Below are positions 19,401 to 25,644 of a stretch of 64,000 nucleotides of DNA, piece after piece. Made by a program: the position numbers and the translations under genes. The number at the start of each line of letters is the position of its first letter. Within the stretch, counting starts at the first letter, position 1. Location of the stretch: positions 124,001 through 188,000 of the forward strand of contig MNRS01000018.1 in assembly GCA_001916065.1 (NCBI GenBank), read 5' to 3'. Below the pieces are notes generated by a model. That model was not told the DNA's origin, did no database searches, and saw only the letters and a program-made list of their open reading frames with translations. The DNA comes from Clostridium sp. 28_17. GTDB lineage: Bacteria > Bacillota > Clostridia > TANB77 > CAG-508.

Positions 19401-22092
19401 GTAAATCTTCTCCTTCTGTTTTACTTGATTGATTTACTGTAATATTTGCATATTGGGCTTTATATTGTTCTACATTTCCTCTATATTCTTCATCACTGTT
19501 TTCAATTTTCGCAGTTGCAGTAAATGGTATATCTTTTTCATATACCCCTTCTTTTATATTATCTGCTGCAACTTCTATATAATATGATTGTTCTCCTGTT
19601 TGCTTTGTTTCACCTTGGTCTTGTTTTGGTACAATTTCTCCTGTGTCAAATTCAATAGTTTTTGTTTTTTCGTCATATGTATATGGTGGCATTTCTTTTA
19701 TATCATAAAATACCCATTCGTCTGCTAATTGAATTTTAACTTTTGCATTAGAAATTGTTTCTGTTGCAGAATTATTTACAACGCTTACACAAAAAGCAAC
19801 TTTATTATTTGTATCTGATGATATTACATCTTCTGCAGAGAAAACTTCAACAGATATTGGTGCACTTTTTGCAGTTGCAGTTTTGTTCAACACAATATTT
19901 TCTTTGTTTTCACTTGATATTGTTAATTGTGTTGAAAATGTTCCTTCATTTTTTACTCTTACTTGGAAAGAAAATTCTTGAGTTTTACCATTTTCTAATT
20001 TTCCTATATCTTTTGTAAGATTTTTTATATCTTGATTTTCAACAAATAGTGGATTTCTTCCTCCTGATTCGTTGTCTCCTTCTTTTATTATGTATGATCC
20101 ATCTTTTGTTACATATACTGTATTATCTGGAACTGTTGCTACTGCTTTTATTCCATTTACAGTTTTTCCTGTATTGTTTGTTATTTTGTAAGTATAAGTT
20201 ATAACTTCACCTTGGTGAACCATTCCTTTATCTTCTATAACATCATTTCCAACCTTTGCTGTTATTTCTGCATCTAAATTTGCAGAAACAACTTCTTGCT
20301 CTTCTTGTTGTGTCTCTTGTGGTTCAGCATTTTCTTCTTGTTGTGGTACTGTTATATTAACACCAATATTTTTGCAGTTTTTACCTTCTTGCTCATAATC
20401 AATTCCTGTTGCAGTTTCGTTTAAATATGCATAATAAGCATTTGTTTGAGTAGATTCAATGTCTTTTTTTACAATTATTGTTGCTGGTATAACAACATTT
20501 ACACCATTTACAATTGAATTTGTTGTATATGCATTTTGAGTTCCGTTTAATTCTATTCTTATAACCTTTTGGTTATTTCTATCTATTACTTCTGCTTTTT
20601 TAATACTTAAATTGTCATTATATAATAATTGTGTTTCACCTAATACTACTTTTTCTACTTCTTGTGGTAATTGAATTTCAATTACAGGATTTTTAAATAG
20701 GTTATATTCTGGACTATTTGTTACAAGTGTTGCAGTTATTGTTGTGTCATTTTGTGCACTATTTGTCCATTCTGTTTTGTTAAAATTAATATCAATTCTT
20801 GTTTTTGCTTCTTTTATTTGTTCTTCGTTTGTGTTTTCAAAATTATATTTTTCTTCTATTACTTCTTGTGTTTCTTTATTTTCTTGTGTTTGCTCTATTT
20901 CTTTTTGTACTCTATTTATACATTTTACTGTACTTTTTGATATTATTTTATTGTTATTTAAATCTGTCATTGAAGCCTTTAAAGATTTTTTGTTTTCAAT
21001 TTTTAAATCTCCGATTTTTACAGGTTTTGTTGTTTTTACTATTATTGAATTTTGCTCATTTTCATAGTTTACTTCAATTGTTCCATCATCATTTGCATTT
21101 GTATCTTTATTTACTTCTGCTAATTTGTTTTCTTTATTGTCTAATACTTGTAGGTTTCCGTCTTCACCTAAGATGTCTAAAATATTTTGTTTGTTTAATT
21201 TTAAACCTTTATAAACCACATCTGTAGTTTCTGTTTCTTTGTCATTTTTATTTTTCAATGTATTTGTTAAAGTAACATACATTTCGTTTGCTATTTCTTT
21301 GTATCCTACTTGAATATTCATATTTTCTGTGTATTCTGTATCATTTGCAGTTCCATTTTTTACATTTGCATTGATATATCCATTATAAATATCACTTGTT
21401 GTAGCATTTGTTGAAATTAATCCAGATATATTTTCTGCTACTTCAAAATCTGATTTAATATCTTTGCTTATTTGTGCCTCATTTTCATTATTTTTAACCT
21501 TCAAATTTTCTTTTCCTGTAAAATTTAGCACTCTTTTTTGATTTTCACCATTATAGCAATCTGCATCATAATAAAAATCTATTTGATATTCGTCTCTTGC
21601 ACCAGCAACATTTTCGGTATAGATGTTTCCTTTGTCATCTGCCTTGTTTTCTGCAATTATTTGTAGTTGTCCATTTTCTTTGTTGTAAGTATAATTAACA
21701 TCTTTTCCGTTTCCATCACCGTTTGTTGCTTTTGTAGATTTTGTAATAATTTCTACGTTTTCTGGATATTTATCGTTTATCTTAGGAGTTTTTATAGTTA
21801 CATTTGTTTCTTGTATTGGAGCGTATTCTTGCCCTTCTTGATATTCAATTCCTGTTTTTAGGTTAGTTTGCACAAGGGTTCCTTGCTTGTCTCCTATCTT
21901 GTAATTTACGTATTTTTCTATATTCAGTTCATAAATTGCATTTGTTTTTGTTTCGTCTATTATTTTTTGTACTGCGTCTGCTGCTACTGATATTACTAGC
22001 ATTAGTGAACTGTTTACTATCATTAGCATTATGACTAGAATTGAAATTATTTTTGTAATTAGATTTGTTACTTGATTTTTCATAAATCTCAT
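13462..22092 (-). CDS. Giant cell-wall surface protein with Cna-B/SdrD-B domains, copy 2
   Basis: 2,876 residues, paralogous to copy 1 along its full length. The first 60 residues are almost identical (MRFMKNQVTNLITKIISIL and onward). Order: N-terminal signal or anchor; long DUF11-like region; Pro/Glu/Asp/Lys hexapeptide repeats (about 1024-1062); SdrD-B-like VAWIDSDKNGQRD; DUF11-like region; membrane segment about 1357-1380; a second, signal-peptide-like segment ending NTNSIADD (about 1390-1418); a Cys motif FWCITPGG; a SpaA-type Cna-B domain (about 1694-1770); SdrD-B-like QGYVWEDIA (about 1897) and TGNVFEDYT (about 2354); and a C-terminal LTPPTGEN sorting motif, helix and KKKVLDK. No sortase gene lies in the window. 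Start at 22,083 is an alternative with better ribosome-binding-site spacing. Confidence 0.88.
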   Translation of the reverse strand: MRFMKNQVTNLITKIISILVIMLMIVNSSLMLVISVAADAVQKIIDETKTNAIYELNIEKYVNYKIGDKQGTLVQTNLKTGIEYQEGQEYAPIQETNVTIKTPKINDKYPENVEIITKSTKATNGDGNGKDVNYTYNKENGQLQIIAENKADDKGNIYTENVAGARDEYQIDFYYDADCYNGENQKRVLNFTGKENLKVKNNENEAQISKDIKSDFEVAENISGLISTNATTSDIYNGYINANVKNGTANDTEYTENMNIQVGYKEIANEMYVTLTNTLKNKNDKETETTDVVYKGLKLNKQNILDILGEDGNLQVLDNKENKLAEVNKDTNANDDGTIEVNYENEQNSIIVKTTKPVKIGDLKIENKKSLKASMTDLNNNKIISKSTVKCINRVQKEIEQTQENKETQEVIEEKYNFENTNEEQIKEAKTRIDINFNKTEWTNSAQNDTTITATLVTNSPEYNLFKNPVIEIQLPQEVEKVVLGETQLLYNDNLSIKKAEVIDRNNQKVIRIELNGTQNAYTTNSIVNGVNVVIPATIIVKKDIESTQTNAYYAYLNETATGIDYEQEGKNCKNIGVNITVPQQEENAEPQETQQEEQEVVSANLDAEITAKVGNDVIEDKGMVHQGEVITYTYKITNNTGKTVNGIKAVATVPDNTVYVTKDGSYIIKEGDNESGGRNPLFVENQDIKNLTKDIGKLENGKTQEFSFQVRVKNEGTFSTQLTISSENKENIVLNKTATAKSAPISVEVFSAEDVISSDTNNKVAFCVSVVNNSATETISNAKVKIQLADEWVFYDIKEMPPYTYDEKTKTIEFDTGEIVPKQDQGETKQTGEQSYYIEVAADNIKEGVYEKDIPFTATAKIENSDEEYRGNVEQYKAQYANITVNQSSKTEGEDLQNDQEIEYNIEVKNTGKKEALINIIDNLPEELIPEEVTYESYVLNDETDQYEKIQKTYNMEQKMGDYNFYVQTYIYPDDTLKATIKAKVDRTDKFKNIENIVTVTGQYMQSKISNGIKNRIVPYGYVKPDPENPDPEKPDPDNPNPDKPDPENPDPDNPTPDNPSDNKSTYSIKGVAWIDSDKNGQRDDGETLLEGITVKLFNAETNSIVTDSNNNTFKTTTNSNGEYTFSNVANGKYLVLFEYDTDKYELTSYQKDGISNNLNSDAILKEVNIDGQVKNVGVTDIVEINNANISNIDIGLLEKGNFDLSVEKYITKVTVETNGSTKEYNYNNSKLAKVEIASKKMSTSNIKVEYKIIVKNNGNVEAYGTEIADTMPQGFEFDGNANDDWTLESKKAVNKSLAATKLKPGESKELTIVLTKDLSDGSIGTETNIAQVSKTYNTANEKDSNTDNNSSQAQLIISVKTGLVIKIGIVLGIILILVAVAMLIKNKKISKNALMMLCTMMILGGMILSNTNSIADDLTYNDLGGHKDASTGVWSVLNSSKSFWCITPGGHLGSHVTGEWTANGMTVHGQCSVKHTYTKTKTVGTYTTFDSFISYLKSTASQAKVFKNWFGSTGPASASGSKAASPTNNNYEIKDGQLLVGPFRYTHSLTNAEVTGKSMSVKDGGTDISYTIYNSSKDGVINLNNITSGTTFYLLVSTDVSDLSVKITENIKKTEVYKSVTVEEYKLTGLSGDGICKNTKGEEIGHKYGGSISLPKNAQNLIKLTKNNKTTTKDDSLTYSWNWKVDKGKITVSKKDADSGAGLTGATMKLTGGPANYYNQSVTMTSSSYTFDNLLPGNYTLTETGAPSGYKLDLQTDKTKNITVTANNTSSTSVSNKQYGNLKVQKTDQDTGKPLKAAGFKFKIYTSKGYITKYVKGSPSTVQFGAENNAQIFTTDGNGQFELDNIPINPNTYYVKEIEVADSMKNYYKVKSTVDAYVVNNNATSGTTSKDLSNKQIWVDVQGYVWEDIANSNKQTKRNDVFDKDNDKLADGVIVRLKHKNGTVIDTKVTGKDGAYKFIKVKITELGNYYVEFEYNGLKYQCVNKNLNLANGSKALETEKDRTKFNASYSSITGGNEKGNTTTGYSKSENGTTTNNLTYKNGTYSSSLVDNTTYATSSANGYVKSQNGSTGVVIKADTNTAGYTLKWSPGVYTISNVNLGMYLRDQPDMAIATDLNNIELDLNGYTHSYKYNKRIAATGIDIFSEMQKWKENADTENYPRTYTRSIYNNYAYASGVTGDGKLKENNKLQVYLIYKIVIKNESSSLYLAPNEIAHYYDSTLNYVSSYYTDGNGKQVDISWDTKDKKGDYKQIRTSGLKDLRINPGQSVTVYIRMQKNTVASWADKDSLKEYAKTVSEITSYSSYIKSGNNYVHYAGIDKDSAPDNIKPGDIKTYEDDTDSAPIVEITFDQPKTITGNVFEDYTSETTNANSERKGTGQYDSSKDGTVQNVTVELINMATNDTAYVYPDTVSKMNFTAEKAKMITEKDGKYQFVGIIPGKYYIKYTYGDGSVIYRPAVDGEYAKVTTQDYKSTIVTNNIIKGAFGNNQFSTNGNTVWYQQEKVKKCSSAVDDYTTREKIDKKLSTITYSVKNGYETKQGDYAELQTMTARTPDMDIAIENTNKEETQENQNRTRVYDNIDFGIVERPRKNIELTKEIKYVRLKLANGQTLIEGDPRNNNEIRYLTYPEGGLLKIELDSEMIEGATIEIQYAIKLTNNSELDYDTQAYYKYGDKTGATPVKIKINQVVDYLDENLRYVETDAKTGEVGEQWEQVEAQKLFNQGMLSSDAYNNGIKSLKNIFVRTCDIELDPTKGHNTAEITMNASKLLSGSKDMTYQNYAEVLKVSNSVGRFYGQIDTGNKTKWRNITPGNFNPKNPEGTTETDDNQGHNPRRAEVVLTPPTGENKNEIVVYIITGIGCLVVLAAGVFLIKKKVLDK

Positions 22093-22205
22093 TCCCCTCC
22101 TAAGGCTTTTTTAGTTTTTCGACATTTTACCTTATTATAATTGTAATTAATTTTTTTTGGTTATTCAATAGGTGTTTTTTTGGAATGGGTTTATATTACA
22201 AAAAT

Positions 22206-22240
22206 GTGCTTCTACCTTACTAGGGAAGCACATTTTTTAT
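22206..22240. terminator. Terminator between the thiolase gene and giant gene 2
   Basis: Stem AATGTGCTTC / GAAGCACATT around TACCTTACTAGG, with T runs on both sides. Likely ends the upstream ttcA-like transcript on the minus strand. A degenerate relative lies before giant gene 1 (around 13,335-13,365). Confidence 0.7.
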
Positions 22241-22300
22241 TTTTTTATTTAGTTTTTTTAAATTTATATTACATTTTTATTACATAAGTTATTTTTATTA

Positions 22301-22367
22301 ATTTTGTACAGGATATTGTACAAAATTATATTTTTTATCAATTCTGTACAGTACATTGCACAAAAAT
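22301..22367. repeat. Two tandem GTACA palindromes 40 bases apart
   Basis: ATTTTGTACAggataTTGTACAAAAT (22,301-22,326) and a degenerate second copy (22,341-22,367) start exactly 40 bases apart. Each is an imperfect palindrome with TGTACA-type half sites. They lie between ttcA and giant gene 2, about 210-280 bases before the giant gene start. Possible operator pair or hairpins. Confidence 0.45.
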
Positions 22368-22390
22368 CGACAATTTTTGTCAAAAAGAAA

Positions 22391-23095
22391 TTATTTCCAA
22401 TCTGGTAAATTTCTCCTTATTGCTCCAAATAAATTTGCTCTTATCATAGGAATATCTTTTTGAAGAGAAAAAATCATTTGTTTCATATCCTCTCTTTTAG
22501 AAGTTCCATCCATTGGACATACTTTAGACATAACATTCAAATTATTTTTTTTCACAAATCTTCTTGTTTCTTTTTCAGGCGTATATATTAAAGGCCTTAT
22601 CAAAGTTATTCCTGTTCTATCCATATAACTAACTGGCGAAAACGTTCCTATACTTCCTGTGTAAAATAAATTTAGTAAAAATGTTTCTAATACATCATCT
22701 TCATTATGCCCTAATGCAATCTTATTGCATCCTTCACGTACCGCTATTGAATTTATTACTCCTCTGCGTAAATTTGCACATAATGAGCACGGATTTTTTT
22801 CTTTTCTGATGTCAAATACTATTTCTTGTGCGTGACTGTTTTCTATAAATAATGGTATTTCTAATTTATCACACATTTTTTGTAATAAGTTTGTGTCGAA
22901 GTGTTCAAATCCTGGATTTATACTTATTGCTATTATGTCAAATTTTTTTGGATAAAATCTTTGTAATGCCTTGAAGGCGTGTAACATGGTTATTGAGTCT
23001 TTCCCTCCTGATAAGCATATTGCTATTTTGTCGTTTTCTTCTATCATTTTGTAGTCTTCTATTGCTTTTCTCATATGGCTTAATATTCTTTGCAT
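22391..23095 (-). CDS. TtcA/TilS-family tRNA thiolation protein
   Basis: 234 residues from the ATG at 23,093-23,095, which has AGGAGG 5-6 bases upstream; an upstream reading to 23,119 would start inside the ribosome binding site region. The PP-loop ATP-binding motif LSGGKDS lies near residue 30. CSLC (about 106-109) and a later Cys in KVCPMDG fit the iron-sulphur cluster ligands of the TtcA class. It also has the GHNEDDVLETFLLNLFY segment typical of TtcA. These enzymes activate a tRNA base with ATP and insert sulphur, for example 2-thiocytidine at position 32. The exact tRNA target is not shown by sequence. Confidence 0.85.
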   Translation of the reverse strand: MQRILSHMRKAIEDYKMIEENDKIAICLSGGKDSITMLHAFKALQRFYPKKFDIIAISINPGFEHFDTNLLQKMCDKLEIPLFIENSHAQEIVFDIRKEKNPCSLCANLRRGVINSIAVREGCNKIALGHNEDDVLETFLLNLFYTGSIGTFSPVSYMDRTGITLIRPLIYTPEKETRRFVKKNNLNVMSKVCPMDGTSKREDMKQMIFSLQKDIPMIRANLFGAIRRNLPDWK

Positions 23096-23126
23096 TATTT
23101 TCCTCCTAAAAATGTACATTTTTAAA

Positions 23127-23171
23127 ATCGGGATTTTTTGTGGGTGCCACTAAATCCCGATTTTTTATTTC
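23127..23171. terminator. Terminator between pgm and the ttcA-like gene
   Basis: Stem AAATCGGGATTT / AAATCCCGATTT with a GTGGGTGCCAC inner hairpin and a T run. It shares its outer stem with the terminator at 4,494-4,536. Confidence 0.8.
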
Positions 23172-23179
23172 TTTGCTTT

Positions 23180-24916
23180 TTAATTTCCTCTAACTAATTT
23201 TACCATTGCATCTTTTAATATTTCCAAACTATTTGTTGCATCTTCTTCATCTTTTCCTTTTACACCAAAATACAATTTGATTTTTGGTTCTGTTCCAGAT
23301 GGACGAACACAACACCATGCATTATTTTCTAATTGATAATACAAAACATTTGATTTTGGTAATCCTGTTTTACTTTCTGCTCCTGTAGCCATATCTTTAA
23401 CATAATCATTGTCAACATCTTTAAATGTTAAAACTTTGTAGTCTCCAATATTTTCAACATCTTTATTTCTCATTTCTGTCATCATTTCTTTTATTTTTTC
23501 AGCACCTTCAGCACCTTCTAAAACAATTGAAACTTGATCTTCTTTGTAGAAGCCATATTTTTTATAAATGTTGTTCATTTGATCCCATAATGTTTCGTTG
23601 TTTGCTCTGTAGTAACATGCGGCTTCACATAGTGCCATTACTGCGGCAATACCATCTTTGTCTCTTGCATAGTCCCCTATTAAGCATCCATAACTTTCTT
23701 CGAATCCAAATACGTATTTATCTCCATCTGTTTTTTCTTCTTCTCTTTTCATGATAGCTCCAATATTTTTAAATCCTGTTAAAACTTCAAAACATTCTAA
23801 TCCGTAGTTTGAAGCAATCGCTTTTGCTAAGTCTGAAGAAACTATTGTTGTAATAAACATTCCTTTTTCAGGTAAAATTCCTTTTTCTTTCATTTGAGAG
23901 ATTCTATATTCGGCAATTAATAGTGCAGACATATTTCCTGTATATGTCATGTATTCCCCTGTTTTTGTATCTTTGGCATAAATTCCTAGTCTATCTGCAT
24001 CAGGGTCTGTTGCTAAAACTACGTCTGCATCTACTTTTTTAGCCAATTCAAGTGCTAATTTGAATGCTTTTTTATCTTCTGGGTTTGGGTAATCAACTGT
24101 TGGGAAGTTTCCATCTGGTTCTTTTTGTTCTGGAACAACATATAAATTTTGGATTCCTATTTCTTTTAAAAGTCTTTCTGCAACTGTGTTTCCTGTTCCA
24201 TGTAATGGTGTATAAACAACTTTTAAGTTTTTTCCCTGTTCTTTTACAATTTCAGGATTTAATATTAAAGATTTTAAAGTATTTATATATTTGTCATCCA
24301 TTTCTGTTCCAACAATATTAAATAATCCTTTTTCAATTGCTTCTTCTTTTGATATTTCTTTAATTTCACTATATTCTGCAACTGCTCTTACTTTTGCTAT
24401 TATATCTTTGTCTCTTGGCGCTACTATTTGTGCTCCGTCGTCCCAGTAAACTTTGTATCCATTGTATTTTGGTGGATTATGACTTGCTGTAATCATAACA
24501 CCTGCTGTGCATTTTAATTCTCTAACTGCAAATGATAATTCTGGTACTGGTCTTAAGTTTTCGAATAAGTATGTTTTTATTCCATTTGCATTTAATATTA
24601 AAGCAGTTTGTAAACTGAATTCTTTTGACATCCTTCTTGAGTCATAACTTATTGCTACACCTTTATCTTGTGTTCCTTGTTCTTTTATGTAATTTGCTAA
24701 CCCTTGTGTTGCTTTTCCTACTGTATATTTGTTCATTCTGTTTGTTCCGGCCCCTATTACTCCTCTTAATCCGGCTGTTCCAAATTCTAGTTCTTTGTAA
24801 AATCTATCTTCTATTTCTTTTTCATTGTCTTTTATTTCTGACAATTCTTTTTTTGTTTCTTCGTCAAAGTCTGGACTTTCACACCATTTTTTGTATTCTT
24901 CTAAATAATTTTTCAT
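23180..24916 (-). CDS. pgcA: Phosphoglucomutase/phosphomannomutase
   Basis: 578 residues from the ATG at 24,914-24,916 (MKNYLEEYKKWCES), chosen over the longer reading because GAAAGGA lies just upstream. This is an alpha-D-phosphohexomutase of the large type. The phosphoserine loop is TASHNPPKYNGYK, the metal-binding loop DPDADRLG, the sugar-specificity loop FEESYG and the C-terminal phosphate-binding loop RPSGTEPK; all are intact. It interconverts glucose-1- and glucose-6-phosphate, feeding nucleotide-sugar synthesis; a UDP-sugar pyrophosphorylase gene lies about 730 bases upstream on the same strand. Confidence 0.95.
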   Translation of the reverse strand: MKNYLEEYKKWCESPDFDEETKKELSEIKDNEKEIEDRFYKELEFGTAGLRGVIGAGTNRMNKYTVGKATQGLANYIKEQGTQDKGVAISYDSRRMSKEFSLQTALILNANGIKTYLFENLRPVPELSFAVRELKCTAGVMITASHNPPKYNGYKVYWDDGAQIVAPRDKDIIAKVRAVAEYSEIKEISKEEAIEKGLFNIVGTEMDDKYINTLKSLILNPEIVKEQGKNLKVVYTPLHGTGNTVAERLLKEIGIQNLYVVPEQKEPDGNFPTVDYPNPEDKKAFKLALELAKKVDADVVLATDPDADRLGIYAKDTKTGEYMTYTGNMSALLIAEYRISQMKEKGILPEKGMFITTIVSSDLAKAIASNYGLECFEVLTGFKNIGAIMKREEEKTDGDKYVFGFEESYGCLIGDYARDKDGIAAVMALCEAACYYRANNETLWDQMNNIYKKYGFYKEDQVSIVLEGAEGAEKIKEMMTEMRNKDVENIGDYKVLTFKDVDNDYVKDMATGAESKTGLPKSNVLYYQLENNAWCCVRPSGTEPKIKLYFGVKGKDEEDATNSLEILKDAMVKLVRGN

Positions 24917-25063
24917 TTTATCAATCCTTTCTTTTCTGTCATTAGGTACACTCTTTTTTGACAATTTTTATTATGTCATTAGACTTGCGTTTTTGACAAT
25001 AATTTTTGATATGATTATAATATCATTATTTGAAAAATAAATAAAGAGTTTTTGGAAAATTAT

Positions 25064-25092
25064 TTGACAAGTTTGAGATATTGTGATATTAT
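25064..25092 (+). promoter_or_regulatory. Promoter of antisense small RNA 1
   Basis: TTGACA (25,064-25,069), 17 bases, TATTAT (25,087-25,092). Start expected near 25,099. The -35 region and spacer resemble the promoter at 25,489-25,517, so the two units are duplicates. Confidence 0.8.
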
Positions 25093-25098
25093 TTAGGT

Positions 25099-25175
25099 AC
25101 AGAATAAATGAACAGTGAGGTCTCTGTTGTTCAAAATTAATCGTATGTGTACCTGTGAATACACATACTTTTTTT
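25099..25175 (+). ncRNA. Small antisense RNA 1 (par RNA II-like)
   Basis: About 77 nt from a consensus promoter to a clean terminator: stem GTATGTGTA (25,143-25,151) / TACACATAC (25,160-25,168) followed by seven T. No ORF is likely. Bases 25,127-25,140 (TTGTTCAAAATTAA) and AGGTC at 25,118-25,122 are repeated in the same register at 25,353-25,366 and 25,344-25,348. The RNA can therefore pair with the start region of the convergent 44-codon mRNA, including its TTG start codon. Confidence 0.65.
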
Positions 25176-25187
25176 ATGCAAAAAATA

Positions 25188-25209
25188 GAGTAGGCTGTGA
25201 ACCCCACTC
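25188..25209 (-). terminator. Terminator of the 44-codon gene
   Basis: On the minus strand, stem GAGTGGG / CCTACTC around a TTCACAG-type loop is followed by TATTTTTT. It lies back to back with the terminator of small RNA 1. Confidence 0.7.
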
Positions 25210-25225
25210 CATCGACTATGTATTG

Positions 25226-25360
25226 CTACTTATTAGTCTTAACAATTTCTTTTTGCATTTGGCTTTGATTTTTTTCTTGTTCTTGTTGCATTTTTATATT
25301 TTTTTCTCTTTCTGCCAATAATTGTTCAACCAAATGTAAAATAAGGTCAGAATTGTTCAA
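25226..25360 (-). CDS. 44-residue charged protein under antisense control
   Basis: Starts with TTG at 25,358-25,360 behind a strong AAAGGGGGG ribosome binding site 6 bases upstream. The product begins MNNSDLILHLVEQLLAER and continues as a Gln/Lys/Glu-rich helix (KNIKMQQEQEKNQSQMQ) ending VKTNK. It is probably a single amphipathic or coiled helix and has no membrane segment. It has its own promoter and terminator. The start codon and the preceding spacer lie in a 14-base match to convergent small RNA 1. It occupies the toxin position of a par-type locus, but its composition does not look like a membrane toxin; function unknown. Confidence 0.6.
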   Translation of the reverse strand: MNNSDLILHLVEQLLAEREKNIKMQQEQEKNQSQMQKEIVKTNK

Positions 25361-25426
25361 AATTAACCCCCCTTTCCGCCTTTTAGAAAAGACTCACCTT
25401 TCTTAGCGTCAGGTTGATAGTATTCT

Positions 25427-25454
25427 ATAATATTTCCACAATAAAATCAAGCAA
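25427..25454 (-). promoter_or_regulatory. Promoter of the 44-codon gene
   Basis: TTGCTT (25,449-25,454), 16 bases, TATTAT (25,427-25,432) on the minus strand. This gives a leader of about 60 bases before the TTG start, with a short AGAAAGG / CTTTTCT hairpin. Confidence 0.6.
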
Positions 25455-25488
25455 AATCTAGAACTTTTTAATTAATATTTACAAAATA

Positions 25489-25517
25489 TTGACAAATTTA
25501 AGATATTGTATTATTAT
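25489..25517 (+). promoter_or_regulatory. Promoter of small RNA 2
   Basis: TTGACA (25,489-25,494), 17 bases (sharing AAGATATTGTA with the copy at 25,064), TATTAT (25,512-25,517). Confidence 0.75.
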
Positions 25518-25522
25518 TTAAA

Positions 25523-25601
25523 TACAGAATTAAAAATTAAATAACCAGTATTCAATAATCATAACAGTATGTGTACCACGAATGCACATACTTTTTTTTT
25601 T
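25523..25601 (+). ncRNA. Small RNA 2, paralogue of small RNA 1
   Basis: About 79 nt. Promoter, the TACAGAAT start and the terminator (stem GTATGTG 25,567-25,573 / CACATAC 25,585-25,591 plus ten T) match small RNA 1. The middle segment, AACCAGTATTCAATAATC, is different, so it would recognise another target. I find no match to this segment elsewhere in the window. It runs toward the UDP-sugar pyrophosphorylase gene. Confidence 0.55.
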
Positions 25602-25611
25602 GCAAAAAATA

Positions 25612-25637
25612 GAGCAGGCCATTTTGCTAACCTACTC
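25612..25637 (-). terminator. Terminator of the UDP-sugar pyrophosphorylase gene
   Basis: Minus-strand stem GAGTAGG / CCTGCTC followed by TATTTTTT. Similar in sequence and position to the terminator at 25,188-25,209. Confidence 0.7.
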
Positions 25638-25644
25638 TTTTATT

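Noticed and set aside
24971..25207. 78-codon minus-strand frame across small RNA 1
   Set aside because: It starts with GTG inside the terminator of the 44-codon gene and runs antisense through a promoter and terminator; no ribosome binding site and biased, unstructured composition.
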